Assembly (NCBI GenBank): GCA_035235625.1
Contig: CP141143.1
Coordinates: forward strand, 22,117,092-22,181,091
Reading direction: 5' to 3'
DNA from: Saururus chinensis
Lineage: Eukaryota > Streptophyta > Magnoliopsida > Piperales > Saururaceae
Length of the DNA stretch: 64,000 nt
A model generated the notes under the pieces. That model saw only the letters and a list, made by a program, of their open reading frames with translations. It made no database searches and was not told where the DNA came from. Shown one piece after another: positions 38,001 to 49,258 of this stretch. Position 1 is the stretch's first letter, and every line of letters starts with the position of its first letter. A program made the translations under genes and the position numbers.

Positions 38001-38809
38001 TTGTTGATTTAGGTCGGAATGAACCTTCAATCTCCTCCAACACCTTCCAAAAATACGATTTTAAATTAACACACAACTAATCTCGATTTAGCTTTGAAAA
38101 ATAAAAAATAAACATTAGATCTAGGGTTTTAGAAACCTAAAGACGAGATTTTGAAGATTAAGGCTTGGAGAAGAGAGGTAAAACAATAGTTTTATGCTTT
38201 CAAAATGGATTGAAAGGATGGGGGAAGTCAAGATCAAGAAGAGTTTAAGAAAAACTTAGAGATTAAGCTAAGATTAAGTTAAACTCACATATAATTGTTT
38301 CCTTTCTGGGGCTAATCGGGAATTAGGCTTCAAATCTTCTGGCTAAGCCTATTCCTAAATGGGAAATGACACAACCCTTTCCTTTTATATGAGGGGTTAG
38401 ACTATACCTAATATAAATGCGGGGTAAAAATAGAGTTTTTAACTAAAATTAGGAAATTTGGTAATTTAACCTAAAATTAGGTCTAAAAAAATTTTAAATT
38501 TTTTTATAGTATCTTCCATTGATGTCTGGGGCATTTTGATCGAAAAACCTTAATTTCGTTGGTGGGGCCCACAGGAGGGTCCCGTCAAACCCTAATTTTT
38601 AGAAAATTATTTAAATAAATAAAATCCTAAAAATTCAGGTTTGACCCAAAATCACTTAAAATTAATAATCATGAAGTTGGTTCTGATTAAAACCTTCAGA
38701 AACCCATTTATTTTCGAAATTCACCTAATATAATTAGAAAAAGTTTAAACCACACGATAACCGATAAATAATCATTAAAATAAACTTGTTCAAGATGAGG
38801 GATCTTACA
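35057..38809 (+). mobile_element. Solo LTR, family X copy B, 3.75 kb, nested in copy A
   Basis: Starts TGTCACGCCCCGG and ends GGATCTTACA, i.e. TG...CA with a short TGT/ACA inverted end. It is flanked by near-identical 5-bp duplications (35052-35056 ATATT, 38810-38814 ATATC). No second LTR and no gag or pol is present, so it reads as a solo LTR of a long-LTR retrotransposon, probably Ty3 type from its terminal sequence. The copy looks whole from end to end as an LTR. The corresponding uninterrupted target sequence is visible within copy B itself (near 37340), which fixes the insertion point. Fossil; younger than copy A. Confidence 0.85.
35841..36214 (+). repeat. 57-bp tandem repeat in LTR copy B, about 6.5 units
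   Basis: Units start near 35841, 35898, 35955, 36012, 36069, 36126 and 36183. Because 57 is a multiple of 3, one frame stays open across the array and repeats a 19-residue unit (HSYHINLHNSVSFTHFLIM). That frame has no start context or homology and is taken as a by-product of the repeat. Confidence 0.92.
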
Positions 38810-39900
38810 ATATCCCTACTGAAAACATACTCTCATCAAAAGAGTTCTAATATTCAAAGGTTCAAGGTAACTCAATATCAACATGCACAATTATCAACAT
38901 ATAATAAAATACCACATAACAACACTTAAACTTAATCTATATACCTCCATTATCAATTCTACACCTCCAGTAGCCTAATTTCAACATAACACCCCCCCTC
39001 CATAACCATTAAATGGAGTAGGAATATTAGAATGAGCATAAATTTTCCAAAATAGCCGAATTGCTGTATAGCCGATAGATCAGCTTGGTAGGCCGTTTGA
39101 TCGGTGATAAGGCCCGATTGATCACCAACAAGCCAGATTCAAGACCTTCTTCCCCATTTCGAAAATTAAAACCGAGATATCATTAAAGCACCTTAAAACA
39201 TTCATCCATGGTCTCAAACACTATCAAAATCTCATCAAGTATTCCAGAATACTAATTTAATTCATTCTAAGATAAAACCCTAACAAATCGAAGCAAGAGA
39301 TTAACATATGATAAACTCACCATTAGAACTCAAATCAAGCAAACCTATTCCAAATAAAACCATAAAAATAAAAAAATTTACCACAATAAAACTGAGATTT
39401 GAAGACCCATTACCTAGACTTCATTCTCCTTGCTAAGCCTATTCCCAATTTAGGAATGACACAACTTTTTCCTTTCATAAGAGGGGTTGAGCTATACCTA
39501 ATTCAAATGTGTGGTTGAAATAAAATTTTTAACTAAAATTAAAAAATTTAAAAATTTAACCCAAAATTAGGTCCAGAAAAATTCTAAAAATTTGTATAGT
39601 GTCTTTTATTAATATCTAAGGCATTTTTTTATCAAAACCTTAATTTTGTTTGTGAGGCTTATATGGGGTCCCGCAAAACCCTAATTTTTAAAAAATTAAT
39701 AAAAAATTAAAAAAATTCTAAAAATTCAAATTTGACCTAAAATTACTTAAAACTCATAAATGTGAAGTTAGTTTTGATTAAAACTTTTAAAAACCTCATT
39801 TTTTTTAAAACTACCGTATTTAATTAGAAAACGCTTAAACTACACGGTAACTGATAAATAACATTAAAAAATAATCTGATTTATGAAAAGAGTTCTTACA
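38810..39900 (+). mobile_element. Partial long LTR, family X copy A (right part)
   Basis: Continuation of copy A after the nested copy B. It is collinear with copy B from about 37345 onward and ends GTTCTTACA at 39900, the same 3' terminus type as copy B. Directly followed by TGTTT, the first bases of D2. Confidence 0.82.
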
Positions 39901-41856
39901 TGTTTAGAATAAGAGAAGTTTATACAAAATCGAGAGGAGACTCTACTTGTATGCATATTTGCGAAATACTTGAAATAGTAGGATTATGTGCAGATTGAGG
40001 GAGCTGAAAGCGTCATATTCCCACAATTGATCGGATATGCCGAGGGATGGTGGTTTGTCTAATTCATAAACCATAGAAACATGAACTTTCTCTCACGTAT
40101 ACATGCACAGTGCTGCTATTGGTAAGAGCTACTGGAAACTACTTGACTCCTTTCTCCATTCAGCATACTTTGAACCTAACATATAAGATAATGCTGAAGA
40201 AAAAAGAGTGATAAGTGTCGGAAGGAAGTGCAGAAGTGGCCGAAGGAGGCAACATTTTATGTCCTTCGAAACATACTGAGCATGACACTAGTTTGTGCCA
40301 TATGGATTTCATATGGCTCGTATTTTCTAAACTGTGGATTTGATCACTTTGCTCTCACACAAGAAACAAAATTCTGGCCTTTGGGCCTATCGCAACTGAC
40401 ATTGGTCTTGGGCATCGGGGACAAACTTAAAAGAACTTGTCCCAATTTTCTTGACCAAGGCATGGTGATCAATAGTAGGAGGCTGACATATCAATAAAAA
40501 GTAGTGAGAGAAAAACTTGATAATCTAATCTATATTCCAAGGTTTCCTTTTCCATTGATCATGCATGCATTATGGTCACGGTGGGTCGTGGGTTGTGAGG
40601 AAAATATTTTTCAAACTTAAAGGTGTTTTAATATCCCAAAAATGGAGCCAAACAAATAAGACCAAGCCACCCCAAATCAGTCTAAGGGTGACAATGAAAC
40701 AAATTAAATAGAAATCTAAGTTCAAACGGGATCAATCAATCGAACAAAGCACTTCCTTCACGTATCATATACTAACGGTGCAATAATCAATGATCAAGTG
40801 CAGGCAAAATCATATGCTACTAATAACCAAATGAGCATTTTACCCCATCTAAAATAAATATTCTTGAAACAAGAGCAAGTACAAAGATAGTTATCCCCAA
40901 AATCAAAGCCCTGAAATCACTTTAGTTCTCACTACAAATATACAAAAAGAGTTTAAGCAATTCCCAAACCCTAATACAAAAGCAAGAACCAATAGACCCT
41001 AGCTAAACAATGGGGAAAAACCTACCCAAGACTAAGGGCATCTAATTGATCAAATCCAAACGAGACTTTAGCACCCCAAAGTGACCTAATGGGGCCTTCC
41101 TATTTCACTAAACTCCTACTAATAAAGGCTTCATAAAGGCAAGTCGAAAACTAGGAATTTGATATCATATTCTCTATCCAAACAACTCCTAAATAGATGT
41201 TATAAATTGGTTAAATCCTCTTTGGGGTCCGTTTACTCTTTACATTCAAACTAGTTGCTTTTAGCTATAAAATCTAGAGATGCTAAGGAGTTGAGTATTG
41301 GGATTGCTCAGCTTAAACATCCAAGTTCAAGCTCAGCTTGAAGCATAAAGAAACTCGAATCTTCTAGCACAAGCTTAGCTCAAATTGGGAATTGAAAGCT
41401 CAGCTTGAGCTCAATCTCATAAAACTTGAACTACAATAAGTCAATCATGAACCTAGGTTCGACTTAGGCACAAACTAAAAAAAATAGTAAAATATATCTA
41501 CATCTAAAGTATAAGAAGTATCTCATTTAGTAAGATATTTTTAGTATTAAATAATAATAAATATACTTAAACAATAATTACGATGACACTTTTAACAACT
41601 TATTATAAATAGTTACTAGGAAAGAAGAAAAATAAGACAAATGAGTTTAATTACATATAAACCACAAAGGAAGCATTTATATTTTTCTCTATTTACGTTT
41701 ATATAATTACTAAAAAAGATGCAAAAAGTAGAAACCTATATATGTGACATAATCATCTACTTCTTCATATCTTATTTTCTTTACATGCTTACAAAACACT
41801 AAAAAAGATACAAAAAAAAAAGAAACCCAAATAAAACAATTGTTCTTGACGCTGAG
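39901..41856 (+). repeat. Direct repeat D2 (about 1.96 kb)
   Basis: Second copy of D1, ending at the same GACGCTGAG, after which unrelated host sequence begins. A frame at 40228-40497 (89 residues) has no family resemblance and is not intact in D1, so it is not called a gene. Confidence 0.9.
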
Positions 41857-42358
41857 TAGATATTCAGAAATTAGCTGATTCTTAGACTTTTTCATTAGTG
41901 GATACTAATAAGGCTTGCTATTGATTATTGTACCTTATTTTATTTTCGTTATTATATTCGCACTTCTTATTTAGCATTCCAATTCATTGTTAAACGTGAT
42001 GTGGCGTGCACCATTCTGCACCTTCAGGAATTGAAAACTACGCCGGCCCAATAACTACTGGGCCGGGCCGGGCCGGCTGGGCCTCTGCTGCTCCGCTTAT
42101 CCCCAGTAACCCCACAACTCTTCCCAAAATCACATTTCGGAAGCGAGAAAAAAAAATCCAAATCCGACCCGCGAGAGCGAAGAAGCTCTGCGAGCTATCC
42201 TCGTCCCCCTCTCCTCTTCAGGAAACCCTAGCCCGCGAATCGGCTCCGGGCTCCTCCGGCTCCCGAAGGGCTTCCGGGCTCCTCCGTCTTCGTCTTCCAC
42301 CCGTAGATTGGACGGAGGAGGAAACGAAGCTTTCTTCAGCAGATCTGTGATCAATCTG

Positions 42359-42972
42359 GTATATCTCGAAACCTCTTTCTTCCGCCGTTCATGTTTCATC
42401 CGTTGAAGTGTTTTCCTTGTTTGGGGCGTGTCGTGCGTGTTTGAATTTCAACAGGCTTGCCCTGTTGCCCAGACCTTGTCAACCAATGTCTTCTTGTTCT
42501 TTGAGCTCGTTGGCTGTGGCGGGATTATGTACCTAGCGGTTGAAGGTTTTTAGGTTATATCTACGCTTTACTGTTGAAGATTAATTATATTTTGTCTAGA
42601 AACACTAGGCGTGGGGATTATTTGATTTTTTATTCTATGTCAATTGATATGTATGTTTCTTCTGATGGTCAAATCGCACTTCTAATCAGTAGTTGGTATG
42701 CCTTTGCATTTGGTTTTGAGGATAGTGATTATGTGGAACGGAAAAAAATTGAACTTGTTGATTGTTGACTGCTGTTTTTTACTATAAGCAAGCTTGTATT
42801 AGTTTGCTTTCCTTTCATAATTTTTTTTTTACCTTTTACTTGTAAAGGGTGATGTTATTGCCTTAACCTGCACCTGCCTTCTTAATGTATTTGGTTTTTA
42901 ATGAGGTGCATTATGTATGGAGCTGTCCTAGCTATGAACACGCGTTCTCTAACATCTTTTTTGCATTTGCAG
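42359..42972 (+). other. 5' UTR intron of the PRP38B-like gene
   Basis: The GC-rich leader (from about 42020) ends at AATCTG|GTATATC. The acceptor TTTGCAG|GTTACTTG at 42972 leads into a short leader segment before the ATG at 43067. The splice signals are good and the intron is T-rich, as in plants. Confidence 0.6.
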
Positions 42973-43066
42973 GTTACTTGATCTGTCTGGAGACTATTTC
43001 TGGTTGAGATACGGATCTCCTTGTGTACAAGTTTGTCTGGTGGTGTTACTGATACTTTATTTTGTG

Positions 43067-45870
43067 ATGGAGATACAAAATTGCGGGAAACCAATAGATT
43101 CCTTGCTGGAGAAAGTTCTTTGTATGAACATTCTTTCATCTGACTATTTTAAAGAGCTTTACAGATTGAAGACTTACCATGAAGTTATTGACGAGATCTA
43201 TAATCAAGTTGATCATGTGGAACCTTGGATGACTGGTAATTGTAGAGGCCCATCAACAGCGTTTTGCCTTCTGTACAAATTTTTTACGATGAAACTCACT
43301 GTGAAACAGATGCATGGGCTTCTGAAGCATTCAGATTCTCCCTACATTAGAGCTGTAAGTATCTTTTTCCATTTGGCATCATCTATTTGCTTTTAAGATA
43401 TATTGCCTTTTCTCGGTGTAACTTACATATTATATTGTTATGAGGTAAGCATGGGTGGCATAAAGTTTATGTTACACACAAAACTGCTGTTGATTGTAAA
43501 GACAACATGCATTTAATGTTTCTGTCACATTTCTCACAAATGACTATTAAAGTAAAAAATGAAATTGATGGTCGTTATTGTCACACTGCTGGAACCTTTT
43601 TTTGGGGTTTATATCTTGTGTGCATCAACAATTGAAGCCATGGAAGTGTTTAGCGCTCATCTGATTACAGATATTATGTGGAAATCAACTTTACCTGTCA
43701 GAGCTGATATCTCTAAGTTATACTTGCAGGTAGGCTTTCTCTACTTACGTTATGCAGCTGATCCAAAGACTTTGTGGACGTGGTGTGAACCTTATTTGAA
43801 AGATGATGAGGTATCTTCTGAATATAGTAATGTGCTATGTATCTTAGTTGTTTTGAATGTTAGATTATTCACTGATACAGAGTTAAATGGTGTTTGATGT
43901 CTTTTTGCTTTCACCTATACTTATCTAGATTTATGAAATTCTTTTTGTTAGGAGTTCTCCCCAGGTTCAAGTGGTCGAATGACAACGATGGGTGTATATG
44001 TGCGTGATCTTCTTCTTGGACAGGTTAGTAGTCATCCGGATCCTGCTTGTTTATCTGTTACTTTATGCTTGTGTTTAATGGTATGTCAGGGGCAATGTAG
44101 GTGCTTCAGCTTGAGTGAGATTTATTAGTTGTGCTGCATGGTATACATGAATAATAGAATTTAACTTTGAATATTCTCGCGGCTGAAAACTGATCTTGTA
44201 GTGGGTACTAGTTCAAAGTTTGTTATATGTAGCATATGACTCATTCTCTGGTGTGAGATTTTGAGGTTCTTCGCCTATAGGAGGTTGCCAAGAGAGGAGA
44301 TTTCTATCTTTCTGCAGCAACTCTTGAGTAAGGTTTGTAGTTGATTTTTAGCTGATAGAAGAATACGTTATTATATGGTTTTGATTGAAATAATAACTTT
44401 TTTTTCCCTTTATAAAGTAAGCTTTCAATCTTTAGCTTATGAAGAACTATAATCCTATTACATATAACATGGTTTGATTGACTTGATAATTATATGTTAT
44501 GTCCAGCTACTAGTTTTTGAATGCTACGTCTGATGATCTTTGTAGAGTGAAAAACTTAACTAGTATCCCATTAATATGGAGCCACTGATGTATTTTGTTC
44601 AATCTACTGTACTGGAGAGTTGATACAATAAGGGAGCAACTTCTAGTAAATAAAATGCGTTTAATATCTTTCACTTTAAGATATCAAAAATTGTCTTAGG
44701 GAATGGGATTCAAACTGTGTATAAGAATGCATCTATTGAGAGTGATTGCTGTGGTATATGTATAGATTGCTGCTTTGATCCAAGAACATTTATGGAAGTG
44801 AAATTCAGTTTTCCAAGTATATTGTCATTTAGTTTCATTTCATAAGTTGTTGCTAGACACTTAGACTTTCACTGGATTTAGGGACCTTCTTTTTCTGTAT
44901 TTGGATATCTATTGAGCACATGAGGTTTGGTGGGATTACTTATTTTACTGTTCTTATGTCTTAAGTAAAATAGCTATTCTGTGTTGGTTTCTTAATAGCT
45001 GAAGTTTGCATGAAAGGCTAACAACTGTTTGTACCGTTTGCTGTTATGATTTTGCAGTATTACTTTGATACCCTTTTTCCTCGTATCCCTGTTCCAGTGT
45101 TGCGCTCAATCACTGCCAACCTGGAAAGAATGAAGCTTCCCACAAAGCATTCTGGTACAACTGGGGAATCCAGCCGTCATGGGTCTGATGACACTGCACG
45201 ACGACCGCCTTCTGTTAAAGCTGCTCTGTCAGTCTCCTTTGGTCAAAGGGCTCCTCATCGAGCATCCACCAGGGACTCATCTCCTGTACGGAGGACACTT
45301 CCACTTGCACATGAAAGAGAGAGCGGTGAGGATGCAAAGAGATCTCCATCTGTTCCTCGAAGTAGAAGTCGTGATGGACCTGATCGGGAGCGTTCAGAAA
45401 GGGATCGGGATAGAGAGAGAGAAAGGGACAGGGATAGGGAACGAGACAGAGACAGGGATAGAGATAGGGAACGCGACAGAGATAGGGACCGGGACAGAAG
45501 GGACAAGGAAAGGGATAGAGACCGGGATAGGGACAAGATTAAAGCTCATGACAGGGTTAGAGACCGTGAGAGGCGGGAATATGATAGGAGCTTCCGGGAT
45601 AGTCGCAGTAGGTACAAGGAACATAGTTCTCGTCGAAGCAGTAGGAGCAGGAGTCGGAGTAGGAGTGCTAGCCGTGGTTTGCAGGTTCGTTCAAGCCCAG
45701 CACATGATGGTACTTCCAAGGAAAAAACTTCTGTGTCGAGTAACCTTGCTAAGTTAAGGGATCTTTATGGCGATGGTGGAGATGGTAAGGGTGATAGTAT
45801 ACTGGAAAGGGGGGCCAGGGATACTAGCACTGAAGAAGTGATCAGGCTTGGTGGAGCCACTTGGAGATAG
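43067..45870 (+). CDS. PRP38B: Pre-mRNA-splicing factor PRP38B-like (SRL1 type)
   Basis: Nuclear protein related to the U4/U6.U5 tri-snRNP factor PRP38. Four coding exons, all phase 0: 43067-43354, 43730-43810, 43952-44023 and 45058-45870; 417 aa. The start MEIQNCGKPIDSLLEKVLCM opens the PRP38 domain, which continues through MHGLLKHSDSPYIRA|VGFLYLRYAADPKTLW|...MGVYVRDLLLGQ|YYFDTLFPRIPVPV to about residue 160. Then comes a long charged tail: RD/RE dipeptide repeats (about residues 250-310), an RS stretch (SSRSRSRSRSASR) and a conserved ending with LRDLYGD and LGGATWR. Length is close to Arabidopsis SRL1. The repeats at 45395-45535 create long spurious frames on both strands (Ser-Leu-Ser-Arg on the opposite one). 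The 1,034-bp third coding intron is the largest in the gene. Confidence 0.95.
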
Positions 45871-47796
45871 AAGATGCAGGTTGAGATACTGTACTATTAT
45901 TGGACGAGCTGAGCAAATGAAATAATTAGATATCCTGTTCTTTCTTTCTATTGTGATACTTGCATTTAAATGAGGAAATGAGCTCCCAGAATTTGCACCT
46001 CGCTGTTTAGTCGTGTAAATGTAATTTAACATTGACATTAATTTTTTGTCCCCTAAAAACAAGCGTTATGTGTTGCTTTAGCGATGTGGAACGCCATTCT
46101 GATTAGAAGTGAATGTGTTCGATTGGCTGGGTTCTTAGTTCTGGTTGAAGAGTACCTTGGGAAGATTATCATTTTGTGCATCATAATAAGGTTCCTCAGT
46201 GTCATGTCGTGCTTTATGAGGTTTCTGCCCTTATTTGAACTTACATCTGTTATCAGGATTTTTATGATAGCGATGGGGACTCGTTAAAAAGAGCTGCCCC
46301 CGGTGTTTTAGAACAGAAATATCTGTGACATGAGGTACTCTAATTTGTGGCATGGGAGAGTGGTGCATCTGAGCCAGTGTTTTAAAAACACTTCAATTAG
46401 ACCATTCACTTCAATCAGACCCGGTTGGCTTTCCCGGCCGAGTTGTTTTTCGGTTAAATTCAGATTTTACGCAGTTGAATTGGATTTGTGCCTGGTTGAA
46501 CTAAAAAAAACTGGACTCAGCCGCCAACCCGGTTGGTGGCAGAGTTAAGATCCGTGCTGGATCTGCCTGGAAGAATTTAGGTGCCCGAGCATTCTTCAAC
46601 TAGTTTGAATCATGGTTATCTTCCCTTGGAAAAAAGGCAAATGCTTTCTCCGGGAAGCTTTCGGAGGATATATTTCGAAGTCAGATGCAATCTGTTATCT
46701 GCATTTTGAGAGGTCCAACTATTGTGATATATTTACAGCAAAACAGGCAGCCCTTTTGGCTACTGGTATATAATTTGCAACGTTATACGAATACCTTATA
46801 GCAGACTAGAAAATTCTGGAGTAAAATGGAATTGGAGATTTAGTTTCATGCTCGACCTGAGCTCGACTTAAAATGTACTCCGTTTTTGTAGTGCAGCTAC
46901 AGTCGAGTCGAGGAGTCGAGAATCAAATTGCCTAAAATCGAGTTTGTGCAGGAGTGCGGTGACCACAGCGACCAATGGATTGAAGCTTTCGGAGGATATA
47001 GTTGTATGGATTTTAGGCATCATACAACTATAATGAAAATTTCCAGGCTAATTCTAGTGTTTCCTGTTTGTTATATATTACGATCAGACTATCAAATTCA
47101 ATTTCAATTTCAATGTGTCACCACATTCACCTCCCATGGGTTCCTGGGGAACCACTACCCTGGGCAGTGGCACCACCGTATATTTTCACACTCAGCCTCA
47201 CTCAAAGGCGAGTATGATTTTGGTGTTGAAAAAGTAGAATAGAAATATTATTTTTCTATATGCAAAGAGAGACCTGGGGCTCACAAAGAGGGACCCTCCC
47301 CGGAAAGTGGCACCACCATTCAATTCAAGGCCGTTGAATTTTAAAATATTAGAATTTTGTAATGATTGAAATTCAAGGGGCCGAATCAAATGGGATCCTG
47401 GATTCCAAATGATGAGAAAATGTGAAGCACTTATCCAAGGGTTCTTTTTTGTATTGTGGTCGTCAGGCGGTTCCTACTTAAGGGCTGAACTTGTGGAAAG
47501 TGACTCTGATGAAGCACCCCCGGGTTGTGAGAGTAGCAGTATTCTAAAAGTGGTTATGTAACCGGGTGCCTTTGGTATCGTCTGCTCAAATCCTCATCCT
47601 AATTCACCACACAACTGTGACAGAAACCCAGCTCAGACAAACCCAGGAAACTTCAGGTTTCCTATCCAAAGCCCAGCACCTTCTTCAATCCGGAAATGCA
47701 TGTCGGATAATTCATATCTATCGGCTAGCTGGTAGGGTTACAGGTGACCTAAACTAATTTGGTTTTGGAGAATTTTGCATGCTAAGATTGGACATT
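45871..47796. other. 3' UTR of PRP38B-like gene and intergenic DNA
   Basis: The first 200 bp or so should be 3' UTR. Beyond it there is no recognised gene or bounded repeat. A segment near 46380-46560 (TTTAAAAACAC...CCCGGTTGG) shares words with 49370-49480 and may be a decayed repeat. Confidence 0.45.
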
Positions 47797-48515
47797 GTTA
47801 GAAGTGGGCATTGGGTTAAGTTTATATTATTAATGTTGGTATAATATTTATATGAATTAAGGTCATATTATTTATGTGGGTTAAACCTATATTACTTATG
47901 TAGGACAAGCTCATATAATAGAGAGCCTAAACCCACTTTGTATTAATTGAGAATCACACGTGTAAATTAGTTGGATTGAATAGTCTCATATTGCCTAAAA
48001 GAAGGTGATGGTGTTGGTATATAAGGGACCCAACTTAAAAGACAATGGCCTAACTTAAAAGGCCAAACTTGTGCCTTATATATTAACATCATCACCTTCT
48101 TCTAGGCGATGTGAGACTATTTACAATTTTAACCAATTTATATGTATGATTCTCATTTAATATAAAGTGAGTTTCAGCTCTCTACGATGAAAAAATATTA
48201 AGTACTGATAGGGTACCAACGTGGCATGCCTATAACCAATCAGGATGTAATATATCACCATATTTCCTATTAAGTTAACTATTTTTAAGGAGTTAACCGA
48301 AAAAATGTGAGCAAGTCGTTTTTTGATTGGTGATAGGCACCACCACGTAGGTACCTTATCTTTACCTAATATTTTCTCTTTTATCATATGGGTTTATCCC
48401 ACATAAACAATATGGGCTTGACCTACGTAAATAATATGAGCTTAACCCATGTAAATATTATGCCCACATTAATAATATAAACTTAACCCATTAAATATTA
48501 CGCCAACTTCTAATA
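47797..48515. mobile_element. Foldback element with long inverted arms
   Basis: The two halves are inverted copies of each other: GGGTTAAGTTTATATTATTA near the left end pairs with TAATAATATAAACTTAACCC near the right end. The centre pairs AATAGTCTCATATTGCC with GGCGATGTGAGACTATT. Arms are about 270 bp excluding a MITE nested in the right arm (48202-48366). No open frame of note and no clear target duplication, so the superfamily is unassigned. Confidence 0.75.
48202..48366. mobile_element. MITE nested in the foldback element, TAA target duplication
   Basis: The left end GTACTGATAGGGTACC pairs with the right end read backwards (GGTAAAGATAAGGTACC). The inner arms ACGTGGCATGCCTATAACCA and its partner extend the hairpin to about 45 bp. 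TAA flanks both ends (48199-48201, 48367-48369), as for Harbinger/Tourist elements. The left arm of the host foldback runs straight through the matching site, confirming the insertion. Confidence 0.8.
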
Positions 48516-48704
48516 GACACTTTGAGTATCCTTTGGGGATTCAAAGTTATGAAAAGAAGGAAGAAAAACTAGTGCTCATATTCTAGGGGATTAAGGGGGT
48601 TGTAGGCCCCACAAGCTATGTTGAAACTCAGTGGCAGATATAAATTGTAGTATGGGTCATCAAATTACCACCCTGATTTCTCTTGAACCGCCCCTTATAA
48701 ATTA

Positions 48705-49249
48705 GGGAAAATTATTTAAATAATATTAAAAAAATAAATAATTACCGAAATTGCGCACTTTAGGAAATATTTTTCAAAGTGGTGTTGGTTTTGGCTACAT
48801 AAACACCAACCAAGCACAGGTGCCTATATGACTTTTTTTTTAATTTATTTTAAATTTCGTCCATATGAAGGACAAAATCAATTAAATGTCAAAAAGACAA
48901 AGTCAATATTGTATATGAAAACAATACAGAAGAACGAAATCAATGCATTGTATTAAAAGGACGAAATCCATAAATGCTAATTTTGTACTATCCTCTCTTC
49001 TAAGGGAAAAATTAGTATCATATTGATTTCGGTATCATATTGATTTCGTCCTTCTAAAGGACGAAATCTATACAAATTAATGATTTCGTCCTTCTAAAAA
49101 ATGAAATCCTTGAAAAAAAAAATTACGCAGGCACAAGCGCTTAGTTAGTGCCTACATGGCCAAAATTAATACCATTTTAGGAAATATTTTCCAAAGTACA
49201 TAATTTTAGTAATTATATATTTTTTTAATATTATTTAAATAATTTCCCC
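48705..49249. mobile_element. Mutator-like MITE with 9-bp target duplication
   Basis: An exact 9-bp direct repeat TATAAATTA flanks the element (48696-48704, 49250-49258). The ends GGGAAAATTATTTAAATAAT and GGGGAAATTATTTAAATAAT (right end, reverse complement) extend as inverted repeats for some 100 bp, covering TTTAGGAAATATTTT(T/C)CAAAGT. Length 545 bp, non-coding. The centre carries several copies of GATTTCGTCC in both orientations, including a perfect hairpin at 49042-49068. Confidence 0.9.
49042..49068. repeat. Perfect 12-bp-arm hairpin inside the Mutator-like MITE
   Basis: GATTTCGTCCTT, a 3-base loop CTA, then AAGGACGAAATC. Related half-copies occur around 48857, 48956 and 49084, so this is one member of a local palindromic cluster. 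Confidence 0.9.
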
Positions 49250-49258
49250 TATAAATTA

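Noticed and set aside
40228-40497. 89-residue frame in D2 as a gene
   Set aside because: No family resemblance, and the matching stretch of D1 does not keep the frame.
31556-41856. D1 and D2 as the two LTRs of one retrotransposon
   Set aside because: D ends with GACGCTGAG rather than CA, no primer-binding site follows D1, no polypurine tract precedes D2, no matching target duplication lies outside, and the interior is LTR sequence of another family.
45255-45624. Ser-Leu-Ser-Arg and Ile-Pro-Val repeat proteins on the minus strand
   Set aside because: They are opposite-strand readings of the RD/RE repeat of the PRP38B-like gene.
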